Shown: piece by piece, positions 35,248-44,358 of the stretch
Layout: each line of letters opens with the position of its first letter
Numbering within the stretch: position 1 is the stretch's first letter
NCBI RefSeq assembly: GCF_004297405.1
Contig: NZ_SCVC01000002.1
Span: 1-64,000, forward strand
Origin: Reyranella sp.
Lineage (GTDB): Bacteria; Pseudomonadota; Alphaproteobacteria; Reyranellales; Reyranellaceae
DNA length: 64,000 nucleotides
Direction: 5' to 3'
Notes under the pieces: model-generated
Seen by the model: only the letters and a program-made list of their open reading frames with translations
What the model was told of the DNA's origin: nothing
The model's database searches: none
Position numbers and translations under genes: made by a program

Positions 35248-38200
35248 TTAGACGAGCAACAGGCCGTCCTTGTCAGTCTTGATGCTGATCACGATATCCT
35301 GGAAGTCGTGATCTCCGACCGTGTGCTGCTGATCCTCGAAGCCCATCAGCAACTCCCGGCCACCCGGTGAGGTACCTGTCAGGACATACTCGGCCTGTGC
35401 AGGATTCAGGTTCGAGAACGAGTGAAACACCGTCGCACCGTTCAGTTGCCCCAGAGTGGCGCTCTGGAGCACCGGCGCTGAGCCGCCGGCGGGCGTCACG
35501 AACGACAGATTGTCAGGCAAGTTCCCGTAGGTGTCGTAGCCATCCTGGATCAAGAAGAAGCCGATCTTCTCGTTACTGGATGCCACGCCCAAGTCGACGG
35601 TCGTTCCCGGCGTCACGCCTTGTGTATTGGCAAAGACGATATTCACGTCGGAGATCGTCCCGTCTTCGGCCATCTTGTAGGTTCCGAGCGTGTTGGTGTA
35701 GCTCGAAGCGGTTCCCTTCAACTCCAGGCTGAACCGGACGGCGCCATCGCCCGTCAGGAAGGCTTCGTTGCCGACGCCGTTGATCGAGGCCGGGTCGACA
35801 CCGACACCTTCCTGGAGGCCAGGCAGGTAGTTCTCGAAGGTGACAAGCGTATGAGCGTTCGCCTCGGTGCCTCGCGCAACGGACATGAAATCGCCGTTGG
35901 AGAAATCACCATTGAGCTGAAAGCTCGAGTCACCCGCATTGATCACGACACCATCGGTCACCTTGGTGACACCGATATTGTCGCGGCCGACCAGTGCACC
36001 GAGAATGTCGATCGTGTCGCCATGCCCGAAACCGGAGATGATGCTGCCGTCCAGGTCCGCCAACGAATCTTGCAGGACTTCGTCACCCGATCCGAGATTG
36101 ATGTGATTGCCGGGGGTTTCACCACCGGAACCGACATCTGTCCCGCCATCACCAGGCGGCTGCACCACTGGCGGCTGCACCACTGGCGGCTGCACCACCA
36201 CCGGAGGCTCCACGACGGGCGGCTCCACGGGCGGCTGAACCACCACCGGAGGCTCCACGACGGGCGGCTCCACCACAGGCGGCTGCACCACCACCGGAGG
36301 CTCCACGACGGGCGGCTCCACCACAGGCGGCTGAACCACCACTGGAGGCTCCACGACGGGTGGCTCCACCACGGGCGGCTGAACCACCGGAGGCTCCACG
36401 ACGGGTGGCTGCACCACCGGCGGCTGCACTACGGAGCCGCCAGGCTGATAGCCGGCTGCATGCGGAGTGATCGCGCCGTTCAGCCCGATCACCTCGACTG
36501 ATGGACCGGCGATGACCTTCTCGTTGCCGTAGATGCCGAGCTGGCCGATACCCTGCAGATTTGCAAGCGCCGTCGGATCCGCACCAGCGCCCGTATAGGT
36601 GCTGGTGTTGTTGATGAGCGTCGCCGGGTTGTCCAGCCAGGCTTGGAGACCGTAGGTCTGAGATCCAGAGGTGGTGAACTCGTTGTTGATGAAGTTCCCG
36701 TAGTTCTGGAACACCACACCAACGCCTTGGTTGTCACTGAATCGACTGTCCATGACGGCGGTGATGCCATATGGCGCCATGATGCCGGGACCATGGTTCC
36801 CGGATATGTCGGCGCCATCGACCGTGAGATCGCGCGCAGCGTTGGCCAAGACGATGCCGGCCACCCCGTTGTCTTGGGCACCGCCACCATACCAGCGCAG
36901 CGCACTTGCCTGGCCCTCCTCAGCGCTGTGTGCAAACCGTGCGCCCCCTTCGGCATTACCGATCATCCAAGAATTGGAGACCATGCCTTCGAACACGCTA
37001 CCGATGACATCGAGACCGATGCCGCCGACGTCTTTGACAGTCACGTCATTGACGGTCCAGTTGTACAGCCAACGGTCAGGACCGGCGGCCACGATCTGGA
37101 TGCCATCGCCTTCCTGGCCGTTGCCCTGGATGGTGAAGTTCGACAGCGTCAGGTAACGCAGATCGACGTCTGGTCCGACATTGATCTGAATGACCGGTTC
37201 CCCGTTGGTGATCTGCGAGACGATCGTCGCGCCACCCAAGTCGATACCCTTGGGGCTTGCCGAGCTATCGTTGAGATTGATCACGATTGGCGACGTCACG
37301 ACATACGTCTTCGGCGCCAGGTTGGCGATATGGTTGCCAACCAGGGCATCCCTGAGCACGGTTTCGAGTTCTTGACCGCTGTGGCTGTCCGCGACCGGCG
37401 CCGACATGGCTGCGGTCACCGGCTCTACCGACGGCATCTGGAAGTCGTGCTTCTCGATAACGACCTGGCTAGGCACGGTGCCGAGACCGTTGATATCGAC
37501 ATTGCCGCCGGCAGAGATGCCGCCGCCGACATCGGCAACGTTGCCACTTCCTTGCAGAGCGGCGAGCGACACGCCGCCCGAGCCTGAACCGTAGTACTCG
37601 CTGATATTGCCCAGCACGCTCGCAGAGCCCGACAATGTGCCGCTGATGCCCATCGTTTGGGGACCGTGCGAAGAGAACGTGTTGGCCCAGAAATCACCAT
37701 GGCCATTGAATTCTATGGCCGTGCCGCCGTTGTTCTCGAAGCCACTGGCGGTGACGGCGGTGATTCCCGAAGGCGCAACGATGCCCGGCGCTAGATTCTC
37801 GACGAAGTAGGCGCCGCCGACCGATACGTCTTGCGCACCATGATCGAGGACGAGGCCGCCCACCTCGTTCTTGCGGAAGCCGCCGCCCGACCATTCGACG
37901 TCGCTTACGACACCGCCTTGGGTACCGTTGTCGAAGCGCGCACCGCCATTGCCGTTGTCGTGCATCCAGCTGTTGAACACAGTGCCGTTCTTGACATTGC
38001 CGACCATGTTGAGGCCGGCGCCGCCCACATGCTGGATCGTAACTTCGTTAACAAGCCAATTGCTCAAGCTGCGGTCCGTGCCATCGACGACGATCTTGAT
38101 GCCGTCACCGTCGCTGCCGCTTCCGTAGAGGAAGAAATTGGACAGATTGAGATTGGATAGATCGACGCCGGCAGCGACGTTGATCTGGATGACGGGCGAT

Positions 38201-38376
38201 CCATCCGTGATGTTGGACGTGATGATCGCCCCGCCGAGGTCGATACCCACCGGCCCTTGCATGTCGCTCGTGACATTGATGACGATCGGCGCAGAGACCG
38301 TGTAGGTCCGATCAGTCCCAGTGACCACGCGGCCATTGGAGAATGCGTCCTGGAGCAGTGTGGAAAGTTCGGTCAC
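35248..38376 (-). CDS. Large repeat protein: duplicated beta-helix, Pro-Val linker, DUF4114 domain
   Basis: 1042 residues from GTG 38376, six bases after GGGAGG. No Sec signal is visible. Residues about 1-310 and 340-650 are two copies of one right-handed beta-helix: PIVINVTSDMQGPVGIDLGG against PIVINLNDSSASPKGIDLGG, and NGGARFDNG against EGGARFAHS. A linker of about 95 residues made of PPVV-E/Q units follows, then a short segment with GSGDEVLQDSLADLDGSIIS and GHGDTIDILG resembling calcium-binding repeats of type I secreted proteins. The end is a DUF4114 domain (IGFFLIQDGYDTYG, ELLMGFEDQQHTVGDHDFQD). Likely secreted, surface-bound, and possibly acting on or binding polysaccharide. Enzyme activity unproven. 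Confidence 0.75.
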   Translation of the reverse strand: MTELSTLLQDAFSNGRVVTGTDRTYTVSAPIVINVTSDMQGPVGIDLGGAIITSNITDGSPVIQINVAAGVDLSNLNLSNFFLYGSGSDGDGIKIVVDGTDRSLSNWLVNEVTIQHVGGAGLNMVGNVKNGTVFNSWMHDNGNGGARFDNGTQGGVVSDVEWSGGGFRKNEVGGLVLDHGAQDVSVGGAYFVENLAPGIVAPSGITAVTASGFENNGGTAIEFNGHGDFWANTFSSHGPQTMGISGTLSGSASVLGNISEYYGSGSGGVSLAALQGSGNVADVGGGISAGGNVDINGLGTVPSQVVIEKHDFQMPSVEPVTAAMSAPVADSHSGQELETVLRDALVGNHIANLAPKTYVVTSPIVINLNDSSASPKGIDLGGATIVSQITNGEPVIQINVGPDVDLRYLTLSNFTIQGNGQEGDGIQIVAAGPDRWLYNWTVNDVTVKDVGGIGLDVIGSVFEGMVSNSWMIGNAEGGARFAHSAEEGQASALRWYGGGAQDNGVAGIVLANAARDLTVDGADISGNHGPGIMAPYGITAVMDSRFSDNQGVGVVFQNYGNFINNEFTTSGSQTYGLQAWLDNPATLINNTSTYTGAGADPTALANLQGIGQLGIYGNEKVIAGPSVEVIGLNGAITPHAAGYQPGGSVVQPPVVQPPVVEPPVVQPPVVEPPVVEPPVVVQPPVVEPPVVEPPVVVQPPVVEPPVVEPPVVVQPPVEPPVVEPPVVVQPPVVQPPVVQPPGDGGTDVGSGGETPGNHINLGSGDEVLQDSLADLDGSIISGFGHGDTIDILGALVGRDNIGVTKVTDGVVINAGDSSFQLNGDFSNGDFMSVARGTEANAHTLVTFENYLPGLQEGVGVDPASINGVGNEAFLTGDGAVRFSLELKGTASSYTNTLGTYKMAEDGTISDVNIVFANTQGVTPGTTVDLGVASSNEKIGFFLIQDGYDTYGNLPDNLSFVTPAGGSAPVLQSATLGQLNGATVFHSFSNLNPAQAEYVLTGTSPGGRELLMGFEDQQHTVGDHDFQDIVISIKTDKDGLLLV
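36163..36440 (-). repeat. Pro-Val-rich short tandem repeat inside the beta-helix gene
   Basis: Repeating units built on GGCGGCT(C/G)CACCAC and GGAGGCTCCACGACG, translated as PPVVQ, PPVVE and PPVVVQ. About 18 units, some with one Val dropped or added. It forms the flexible linker between the beta-helix and the C-terminal domains; such tracts change length easily. Confidence 0.85.
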
Positions 38377-38898
38377 AGCGAACCTCCCACGACGTCGAGA
38401 GTCTCGATGCTACGACAATGCCGGTCGGAACCGCGCCCTGTCTGAAAGTTGCACAACACTTGATACTGCTGGCTCGAGCTTGCGCCCAGCCGGCATTCCG
38501 AATTGAAAACAGTCATTAGCCTCGCCGACTTGAATTAAGATGCAACGAACGCGATGAGCTTGGCTCTATCAGCCAAGTAAACTGCCCGGTGGACGCGTTT
38601 TCTGTATGAGACTGAGGAGAAACTCCCTTCGGAGATTCACCTCATCACTGCAGAAATGCGTAAGGTGTCCAACCAAGCGCCCGCCCTACTAGAAGGATCG
38701 GAAGCGTACGGTCCATTGCGCTAGCGTGACTAAGCTGTGACCAAGGTGAGCCGCTCGGTGGAAATTTATTGTCCACGCCGAGAGCGTGCAATTATTCTAA
38801 AAGGTTACGTCTGCGAATATGCAGGTTGACCTGTAGAGAAGAATTGCTCGCGCCTTTGCGAGGAGACTCGTCGAGATGGGGCAGGCGCGCGAACGCGA
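38377..38898. other. Intergenic region, no gene seen
   Basis: About 520 bases between the start of the beta-helix gene and the end of the hydroxylase gene. More AT-rich than the neighbours. Only short ORFs without family features are present. It must carry the promoter of the beta-helix gene, but I cannot point to a clear box. Confidence 0.5.
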
Positions 38899-39660
38899 TC
38901 AGCCTGCGTTCAACCGCAGCACATGCGAGAGGAACAGGCGCTCGATCCAGGTGAGGCTGGGATGCCAGAAGGTGATCATCAACGTGTAGCGAACGGCAGT
39001 GCCGTTGTTCTCGACCCAGTGCACGAAGCTGTCATCGAAGACCAGCACTTCACCATCGCGATACTCCGCCACCTGCTCGCCAACCCATAACTTGGTGCCG
39101 GCGCAGTTCCTGAGGCCGAGATGGGCGGTCAGGCTGGCGTTTGTCGGGCCGGTGTGAGGCTGGAGCGAGCCGCCAGGCTGGATCGCGGAGAAACACACGT
39201 GCAAGCCATTGTGCGGCAACGTGCGCAAGATCGCTGCCGTGCGCGGACAGGCCTCCAGATGCTCATCGATCGGCTTACCTTGGAGAAAGAAGTAGTAGGT
39301 GTTCCATTCCTTGGGATTCTCATCGGAGTCGTAGCGGGCACGGGCGAAGCCGGCGTGTACGCTGTCCATTTCTGCCAGGATCTCGTGCCGGGCGGCGCGG
39401 ACCCGCTGAGTCCAGGCATGGTCCCGATCGACATGGATGGGCTTTGCCGTAAGCCCCGGCCAACGAGGCACCCATGGCCATTGGAAGGCGCCGGGCCGTG
39501 TCGCTTGCAGGCGGCCCGACAGGGCAGCGACCGTGAGACGCGGCCCCGCCAGCAGGAAGGCGGCCAGCCGGAACAGGCCGACTTTCACCGGACCAATCTT
39601 GCGGCGAAAGTCGGCATTACCCGCTTCGATCTTTGCCAACCAAGCCTGTAAGTCTTGCAT
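38899..39660 (-). CDS. Aspartyl/asparaginyl beta-hydroxylase-family dioxygenase
   Basis: 253 residues from ATG 39660 (a TTG at 39675 is in frame). The jelly-roll core carries SLQPHTGPTNASLTAHLGL (first iron His), EVLVFDDSFVHWVENN (second His) and an Arg in VRYTLMITFWHP, which binds 2-oxoglutarate. This fits the Asp/Asn beta-hydroxylase family, whose bacterial members include LpxO, which hydroxylates the acyl chains of lipid A. A lipid chain of the neighbouring pathway is therefore a reasonable substrate, but a peptide substrate cannot be excluded. A hydrophobic stretch near residues 27-45 (LFRLAAFLLAGPRLTVAAL) may sit at the membrane. Divergent from the glycosyltransferase gene at 39757. Confidence 0.82.
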   Translation of the reverse strand: MQDLQAWLAKIEAGNADFRRKIGPVKVGLFRLAAFLLAGPRLTVAALSGRLQATRPGAFQWPWVPRWPGLTAKPIHVDRDHAWTQRVRAARHEILAEMDSVHAGFARARYDSDENPKEWNTYYFFLQGKPIDEHLEACPRTAAILRTLPHNGLHVCFSAIQPGGSLQPHTGPTNASLTAHLGLRNCAGTKLWVGEQVAEYRDGEVLVFDDSFVHWVENNGTAVRYTLMITFWHPSLTWIERLFLSHVLRLNAG

Positions 39661-39756
39661 CCGCTGGATTCTCAAAATAGACAGTTCGAAGCCAATGGAC
39701 GTGACTTTGCCGGGAATTGCAACGCTGGTTGCCGCGCTGGCGGATGAGAGGATCGG

Positions 39757-41025
39757 TTGCTAGGCGCCGTGCTGGCTGGAGCAGGCCTGATCTTATGCTT
39801 CTATATCGGCGTGCTCGTCTTGGCCGACCTTTACCTGATTGCCATCCATCTCCGCGGGAGCCATCGGCGCCCGTTGCGGGAGCCGGCTGAGCATAGTCAG
39901 ATCGATGCCATTCGCGGCAAAGAGCCGGTAGTCTGCGTGCAGCTTCCGATCTTCAACGAAGCGAAGATCGTCGGGGCAGCGATCGATTCGCTCTGCGCTC
40001 TCGACTGGCCGCGCGATCGGCTGGAGATCATGGTGCTCGACGACAGCACCGACGAGACCTCTTCTATCGTTGCACAAAAAGTCGAGGAATGGCGGCACAA
40101 GGGTTTCGCCATCAGCCATGTCGTGCGACCCAACCGCGACAGCTTCAAAGCAGGTGCGCTCGCGGCCGGTCAGCAGCAAAGCGAAGCCCAATACTTCGCG
40201 ATCTTCGACGCTGACTATCGGCCCCTGCCTTCCTTCTTGCGCCAGACAATGGCCGCTCTCCTGGCCGATCCCGGGCTGGCCTTCGTGCAGGCGCGGCTGG
40301 GCTACCGCAACCGCGAGCGCAATGCGTTGACACGCGCCCAGGCAATGGAACTCGACACACTGATGGGTTTCGAGCAGGCGGCTCGCAACTGGGCCGGCAT
40401 GCCGATGCCGTTCAACGGCACGTGCGGCGTGTGGCGGCGCGAAGCGATCGAGCAGGCCGGTGGCTGGCGCGGCGATTCCGTGGCCGAGGACCAGGACCTG
40501 AGCTTCCGCTCCTTCGCACTGGGCTGGCGCTGTCGCCTGCTGCTCGACGTCTCGGCGGCAGGTGAACTGCCCGACAACTTCGAAGCGCTGGCATTGCAGC
40601 GGCAAAGATGGAGCACGGGGACGGCGCAGGTTTTCCGCAAACTGCCGTGGACACTCCTGCACAGCATGCGCTGGCCACAGGCCACTGCCTTCACCTTCCT
40701 GACCTTGTTCTATTCGAGCGCTGCCGTTGTGCTGGTTGCCATCCTGGCGATCGCCGCTGTGTGCTGGCTGGTCGCGCCGGAATGGGCGCTCATCGTCGCG
40801 CTGGGATGGGTCGCCACGGTCGCGCTGTTGGTGGTGTTGCGCACCATCGGTGCGGCTCTGGCAGCACGGCAACTCGGTAGGCCGATCAATCTTGCCTTCG
40901 TGGGCGATGTCGTCGCTCAGTGGCTGATGCAACTCGTGCTCTTGCCGACCGCCGGCAAGGCGCTGATCGCCGGTTATCTGGTGCGCGCGATTCCCTTCGC
41001 GCGGACGCCCAAGAAGGGACACTAG
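39757..41025 (+). CDS. Family 2 membrane glycosyltransferase (processive/cellulose-synthase-like)
   Basis: 422 residues from TTG 39757, five bases after GAGAGGA. N-terminal membrane helix (LAGAGLILCFYIGVLVLADL), then a GT-A domain: VCVQLPIFNEAKIVG, VLDDSTDETS (first Asp), YFAIFDADYRP (DxD), VAEDQDLSFR (catalytic Asp region) and LQRQRWSTGTAQVF (QxxRW). Four or so C-terminal membrane segments follow. It belongs with beta-glycan and glycolipid GT2 enzymes; homologues add glucose or mannose to lipids or make beta-glucans. The next gene begins five bases after its stop, so the two form an operon. Confidence 0.87.
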   Translation: MLGAVLAGAGLILCFYIGVLVLADLYLIAIHLRGSHRRPLREPAEHSQIDAIRGKEPVVCVQLPIFNEAKIVGAAIDSLCALDWPRDRLEIMVLDDSTDETSSIVAQKVEEWRHKGFAISHVVRPNRDSFKAGALAAGQQQSEAQYFAIFDADYRPLPSFLRQTMAALLADPGLAFVQARLGYRNRERNALTRAQAMELDTLMGFEQAARNWAGMPMPFNGTCGVWRREAIEQAGGWRGDSVAEDQDLSFRSFALGWRCRLLLDVSAAGELPDNFEALALQRQRWSTGTAQVFRKLPWTLLHSMRWPQATAFTFLTLFYSSAAVVLVAILAIAAVCWLVAPEWALIVALGWVATVALLVVLRTIGAALAARQLGRPINLAFVGDVVAQWLMQLVLLPTAGKALIAGYLVRAIPFARTPKKGH

Positions 41026-41030
41026 GCGTC

Positions 41031-42368
41031 ATGCGGCGCGCGCTGTTCGATGTCTCCGGACTGGTTCAGTGGTACGCCTACCTGTCGAATCCGTCGGGCA
41101 TCCAGCGCGTGATGGAGAGCATCCTCAGCCAACCCGCGCTGCTCCGAAACCCGGCCGTGACCCTGGTTTCACGCGCGATCGGATCGGACACGTTCTATAT
41201 CGTCGAACCGGACATCATCGCGGGGCTGGTCACGCGCGCGACGCGTCGCGCTTCAATCGCCCGCTTGCGCGGCCTGTTCGCCGAGAGCATGCGCCTCGCC
41301 GAGCCGATGCGCCTCCTGCACGAGATGCACTCGATCCATGTGCCCTACATCGCACTGGGCTTCAGCTTCACCGAGCGCTTCTGGGAGAGCCGCTGTGCCG
41401 GACGCTGGACCGCCCGCGCGTCTAAGCTGAGAACGATTGCCCCCGATGACGCCTACGATGCCTTGGTCGGCCTCGGCGACTTCTGGTGTCATGGCGGCCA
41501 TGTGCCGGCGCTGATCACCTTGAAGCGCCGCAGCGGCGCCAAGCTGATCCATCTCGTCCACGATCTCATTGCGGCCGTGAATCCGCAGTGGACGCACCCG
41601 CACTACGGCAAGCAGTTCCTCGATCAGTTCGGCAGCCTGGCGCCTGCCGTCGATCATTGGCTAGTGACATCGACCTATGTCGGCGGCCAGTTGGCTGGCT
41701 ACCTCGACCAGCAAGGGCTGTCCGGTCGTCCGATCGACACCATGCCGATGGGATGGCCGGAGCCATTGCCGATCCAGGACGACGATAGCGTGCTTGCCAA
41801 ACACGGGTTGGAGCGACAGCGCTTCCTGATGCATGTCGGCACCGTCGAACCACGCAAGAATCTCGATGGATTGTTCGATGCACTCGGTCGCCTGCGGTCC
41901 GAGGAAGCCGTAAGCGCGCTGCCTTGCGTGCTGGTTGGCCGTGACGGCTGGCGTTCGGAAACCATCCGCCAGCGCCTCAAGGACGATCCTTGGCTCGCCA
42001 GCCGCGTCAAATGGATCAAGGATGCTCCCGATGGCGACCTCGCAGCCTTGTACCGAAGCGCTCGATTCACCGTCGTGCCGAGCTTCGACGAAGGATGGGG
42101 TCTGGCCGTTCAGGAAAGCCTGGCCCACCGCACACCCTGCATTGCCGCAAGAGTAGGCGGCATCCCGGAAGCCGGGCTGGACCTCGTTGACTATGTCGAA
42201 AGCGGCGATACAGACGCGCTTGCGGCCGCCATCCGCACCCTGGCCAACGATGGCGATGCCCTCGAGCGAGCGCGAGCAAGGATCATAGGGGGGCTAGCCG
42301 CAACGCCCCTTCCCGCCTGGTCCGACACGGCCGACAGACTCGCGGGCCTGTTGGGCGTCGATCCCTAA
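41031..42368 (+). CDS. Family 4 glycosyltransferase
   Basis: 445 residues from ATG 41031; the open frame reaches further upstream into the preceding gene but is a shadow there. NPSGIQRVMESIL near the N-terminus and LIHLVHDLIAAVNPQWTHP mark the acceptor domain; LMHVGTVEPRKNLDGLFDAL and VVPSFDEGWGLAVQESLAHR (with the E-x7-E pair) mark the donor domain. Cytoplasmic, likely acting on the same glycan or glycolipid as the GT2 product encoded just before. Gene spacing of five bases supports co-translation. Confidence 0.88.
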   Translation: MRRALFDVSGLVQWYAYLSNPSGIQRVMESILSQPALLRNPAVTLVSRAIGSDTFYIVEPDIIAGLVTRATRRASIARLRGLFAESMRLAEPMRLLHEMHSIHVPYIALGFSFTERFWESRCAGRWTARASKLRTIAPDDAYDALVGLGDFWCHGGHVPALITLKRRSGAKLIHLVHDLIAAVNPQWTHPHYGKQFLDQFGSLAPAVDHWLVTSTYVGGQLAGYLDQQGLSGRPIDTMPMGWPEPLPIQDDDSVLAKHGLERQRFLMHVGTVEPRKNLDGLFDALGRLRSEEAVSALPCVLVGRDGWRSETIRQRLKDDPWLASRVKWIKDAPDGDLAALYRSARFTVVPSFDEGWGLAVQESLAHRTPCIAARVGGIPEAGLDLVDYVESGDTDALAAAIRTLANDGDALERARARIIGGLAATPLPAWSDTADRLAGLLGVDP

Positions 42369-42376
42369 AAAAGCAA

Positions 42377-42405
42377 AGGCCCCGCCAGCTCTCGCCACGG
42401 GGCCT
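42377..42405 (-). terminator. Rho-independent terminator of the cold-shock gene
   Basis: AGGCCCCG and CGGGGCCT form an eight-pair stem (42377-42384 with 42398-42405). Read on the minus strand the stem is followed by TTGCTTTTTTAG, a good T-run, so it ends the cspA-like transcript. On the plus strand it is followed by a C/T-rich stretch and may also end the glycosyltransferase operon. Confidence 0.8.
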
Positions 42406-42485
42406 CCCTCCTTCTTCTACGCCTACCAGTACATCCGTGGCCTGACGTTCGAAGAAATGCCAGCCGTTACCGGCGGCGGAGTCGA

Positions 42486-42698
42486 TTAGTCGACCAGCTT
42501 GAGATTGTCGGCCGACACCTTGCCGCTGCGGCGGTCGGAGACGAGCTCGAATTCGACCTTCTGGCCTTCGGCCAGGTTGCCGATGCCGGCGCGCTCGACG
42601 GCGCTGATATGGACGAAGGCATCCTTGCCGCCGTCGTCGGGCTGGATGAAGCCAAAGCCCTTGGTTGCGTTAAACCACTTCACGGTTCCCGTAGACAT
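42486..42698 (-). CDS. Cold-shock protein (CspA family)
   Basis: 70 residues, full length for a single cold-shock domain. [20 protein letters not shown] contains RNP1 (KGFGFI) and [10 protein letters not shown] contains RNP2. It binds single-stranded RNA or DNA and works as an RNA chaperone. It is unrelated to the flanking glycan genes. The 251 bases upstream, before the desaturase gene, probably hold a long leader as usual for csp genes; a terminator follows at 42377. Confidence 0.95.
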   Translation of the reverse strand: MSTGTVKWFNATKGFGFIQPDDGGKDAFVHISAVERAGIGNLAEGQKVEFELVSDRRSGKVSADNLKLVD

Positions 42699-42949
42699 GG
42701 GAAAACCCTTTCACTGCATAGTCATGCTGGCCCGCCAAAGTGAGGCAGACCGTCGAATTCGCATTTGTTTCGGGAGCAAGTCGCCGGCGGGGCGCAGACG
42801 TTCGTCTGGAGCATCGCCAATAATGTTGTCCTTCTATCGACCCGGCTCATATGGGCGCTTCCCCCCCCGATTGCAAGGGCCATTGTCGAACGCCACCTGG
42901 GGGACCATATCCATAGGACACCCCTCTCTTAAAAGGACGCCCCTCTTCT

Positions 42950-43987
42950 ATGACCGCCGAACGGGTATCGACCCGTCTGGGCACCGAGGTGCGACAGGCG
43001 GTGGCGGCCTTTGCACAACCAGCCACCAGATCTGGGGCGTTACAACTCGTGACGTCATTCGGTCCGTTCGTCGCTGCTTGTGCGGCAATGTATCTCGTCT
43101 TCCCGATCTCCTACCTGCTCACTCTCGCACTTGCCGTGCCGGCAGGTGCCCTGCTCATTCGCATCTTCATCGTCCAGCACGATTGCGGCCACGGCTCGTT
43201 CTTCTCGTCGAACCGGGCCAACGCGCTGGTCGGCAGGCTGTGCAGCCTGATAACGATGACTCCGTTCGCCAACTGGCAGCGCCAGCATCGCCTGCATCAC
43301 GCCGATTGGAACAATCTCGACCGCGGCAAGGGCGGTGGCAGCGACATCTACTCCGCGTGCATGACCGTTCGCGAGTACCGCGCGCTGACGCGCTGGCAGC
43401 GCCTGCTCTACCGCGTGCCGCGTCACCCCCTGATCGCCAACGTACTGCTGCCGCCGCTGGTCTTCGTGCTGCTTTACCGCGTGCCGTTCGACACGCCGCG
43501 CGCCTGGGTGCGTGAACGCTGGTCGGTGCATTTCACCAACGTTGCGCTGATCCTGCTCTTCACCGCGCTCGCCGTGTCGTTCGGTTGGCAGCGGGTGCTG
43601 GTCGTGCATTTGCCGATCATGATCGTGGCCTCGATCCTAGGCGTTTGGCTGTTCTCGGTGCAGCACCGCTTCGAAACGGCGCGCTGGACGGCCAAGAACA
43701 ACTGGAGCTTCGTCGATGCCGCACTGCAGGGTTCGTCCTGGTTCGGCTTGCCGCGTGTCCTGCACTGGCTGACCGGCAACATCGGATTTCACCATGTGCA
43801 CCATCTCAATCCGCGCGTGCCGAGCTATCGACTGCAAGCCGCCCACGACGCGGTGCGGGCACTTCACCCGTTGCGTCCGTTGAGCCTGATGGCGGGCCTG
43901 CGTGCGCCGTCGCTCACCCTGTGGGACGAAGCCACAGGCAGGCTGGTGCGCTTTCGCGACGTCCACCGCTTGCTTGAGGCACAGTGA
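42950..43987 (+). CDS. Membrane fatty-acid desaturase
   Basis: 345 residues with the three His boxes of the membrane di-iron desaturases: HDCGHGSFF (about residue 75), HRLHHADWNN (about 108) and HHVHHLNPRVP (about 280). Four hydrophobic stretches flank them. It would introduce a double bond or hydroxyl in an acyl chain at the inner membrane. The family also contains sphingolipid desaturases and hydroxylases, which is suggestive next to the polyketide/aminoketone genes, but a plain phospholipid desaturase is equally possible. The gene ends one base before the next start. Confidence 0.9.
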   Translation: MTAERVSTRLGTEVRQAVAAFAQPATRSGALQLVTSFGPFVAACAAMYLVFPISYLLTLALAVPAGALLIRIFIVQHDCGHGSFFSSNRANALVGRLCSLITMTPFANWQRQHRLHHADWNNLDRGKGGGSDIYSACMTVREYRALTRWQRLLYRVPRHPLIANVLLPPLVFVLLYRVPFDTPRAWVRERWSVHFTNVALILLFTALAVSFGWQRVLVVHLPIMIVASILGVWLFSVQHRFETARWTAKNNWSFVDAALQGSSWFGLPRVLHWLTGNIGFHHVHHLNPRVPSYRLQAAHDAVRALHPLRPLSLMAGLRAPSLTLWDEATGRLVRFRDVHRLLEAQ

Positions 43988-43988
43988 A

Positions 43989-44300
43989 ATGCAGTATCTC
44001 GGAGCCCTGCGCGGCGAAGGCACTCTGGTCGGCAGTGACGGCCAGAGCTTCGGCCATGTCGACTATGACATCGATGGCTTTGTCTCTCACACCAAGGAAG
44101 TCGTAGGCTCCGGCGAATTGCAGATGCCCCCCGAGGCGCTCGACCTCGCCTTCGGGCGCACCGACCTCGTCTTGCAGACCGAAGGCGGTTTATCGCTCGC
44201 GCTGCGCTTCAGTGGAAAACGATTGGCCAACGGCAGCGGAGCCGCTCACGTCGACATAACCGCTGGCCTGCCCCCCCGGCAGAAATGGCGCCGCCGCTAG
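43989..44300 (+). CDS. Small conserved-looking protein of unknown function
   Basis: 103 residues from ATG 43989, directly after the desaturase stop, so probably co-translated. The translation (MQYLGALRGEGTLVGSDGQS, then FGHVDYDIDGFV) suggests a compact beta-barrel; no signal peptide, membrane helix or catalytic motif is visible. Codon use is GC-rich and typical of the chromosome, supporting a real gene. I recognise no family. Confidence 0.6.
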   Translation: MQYLGALRGEGTLVGSDGQSFGHVDYDIDGFVSHTKEVVGSGELQMPPEALDLAFGRTDLVLQTEGGLSLALRFSGKRLANGSGAAHVDITAGLPPRQKWRRR

Positions 44301-44314
44301 ACGTTCGAGGAGAA

Positions 44315-44358
44315 TGGTGCCCGGGGGCCGGATCGAACCATCGACACTGCGATTTTCA
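44315..44358 (-). repeat. Degenerate copy of the 3' half of tRNA-Phe (putative attachment site)
   Basis: 44 bases that match 55471-55514 at 40 positions, in the same orientation, including the CCA end, T-arm and half of the anticodon stem and loop (17 bases perfect at the end). It cannot fold as a full tRNA. It marks the far border of the island that starts at the intact tRNA-Phe gene. The rest of the 44301-44711 gap shows no gene. Confidence 0.75.

Noticed and set aside
42499..43515. Long plus-strand ORF running through the cold-shock gene into the desaturase gene
   Set aside because: The first part is antisense to cspA and the second part is a shifted frame of the desaturase, whose three His boxes prove the other frame.
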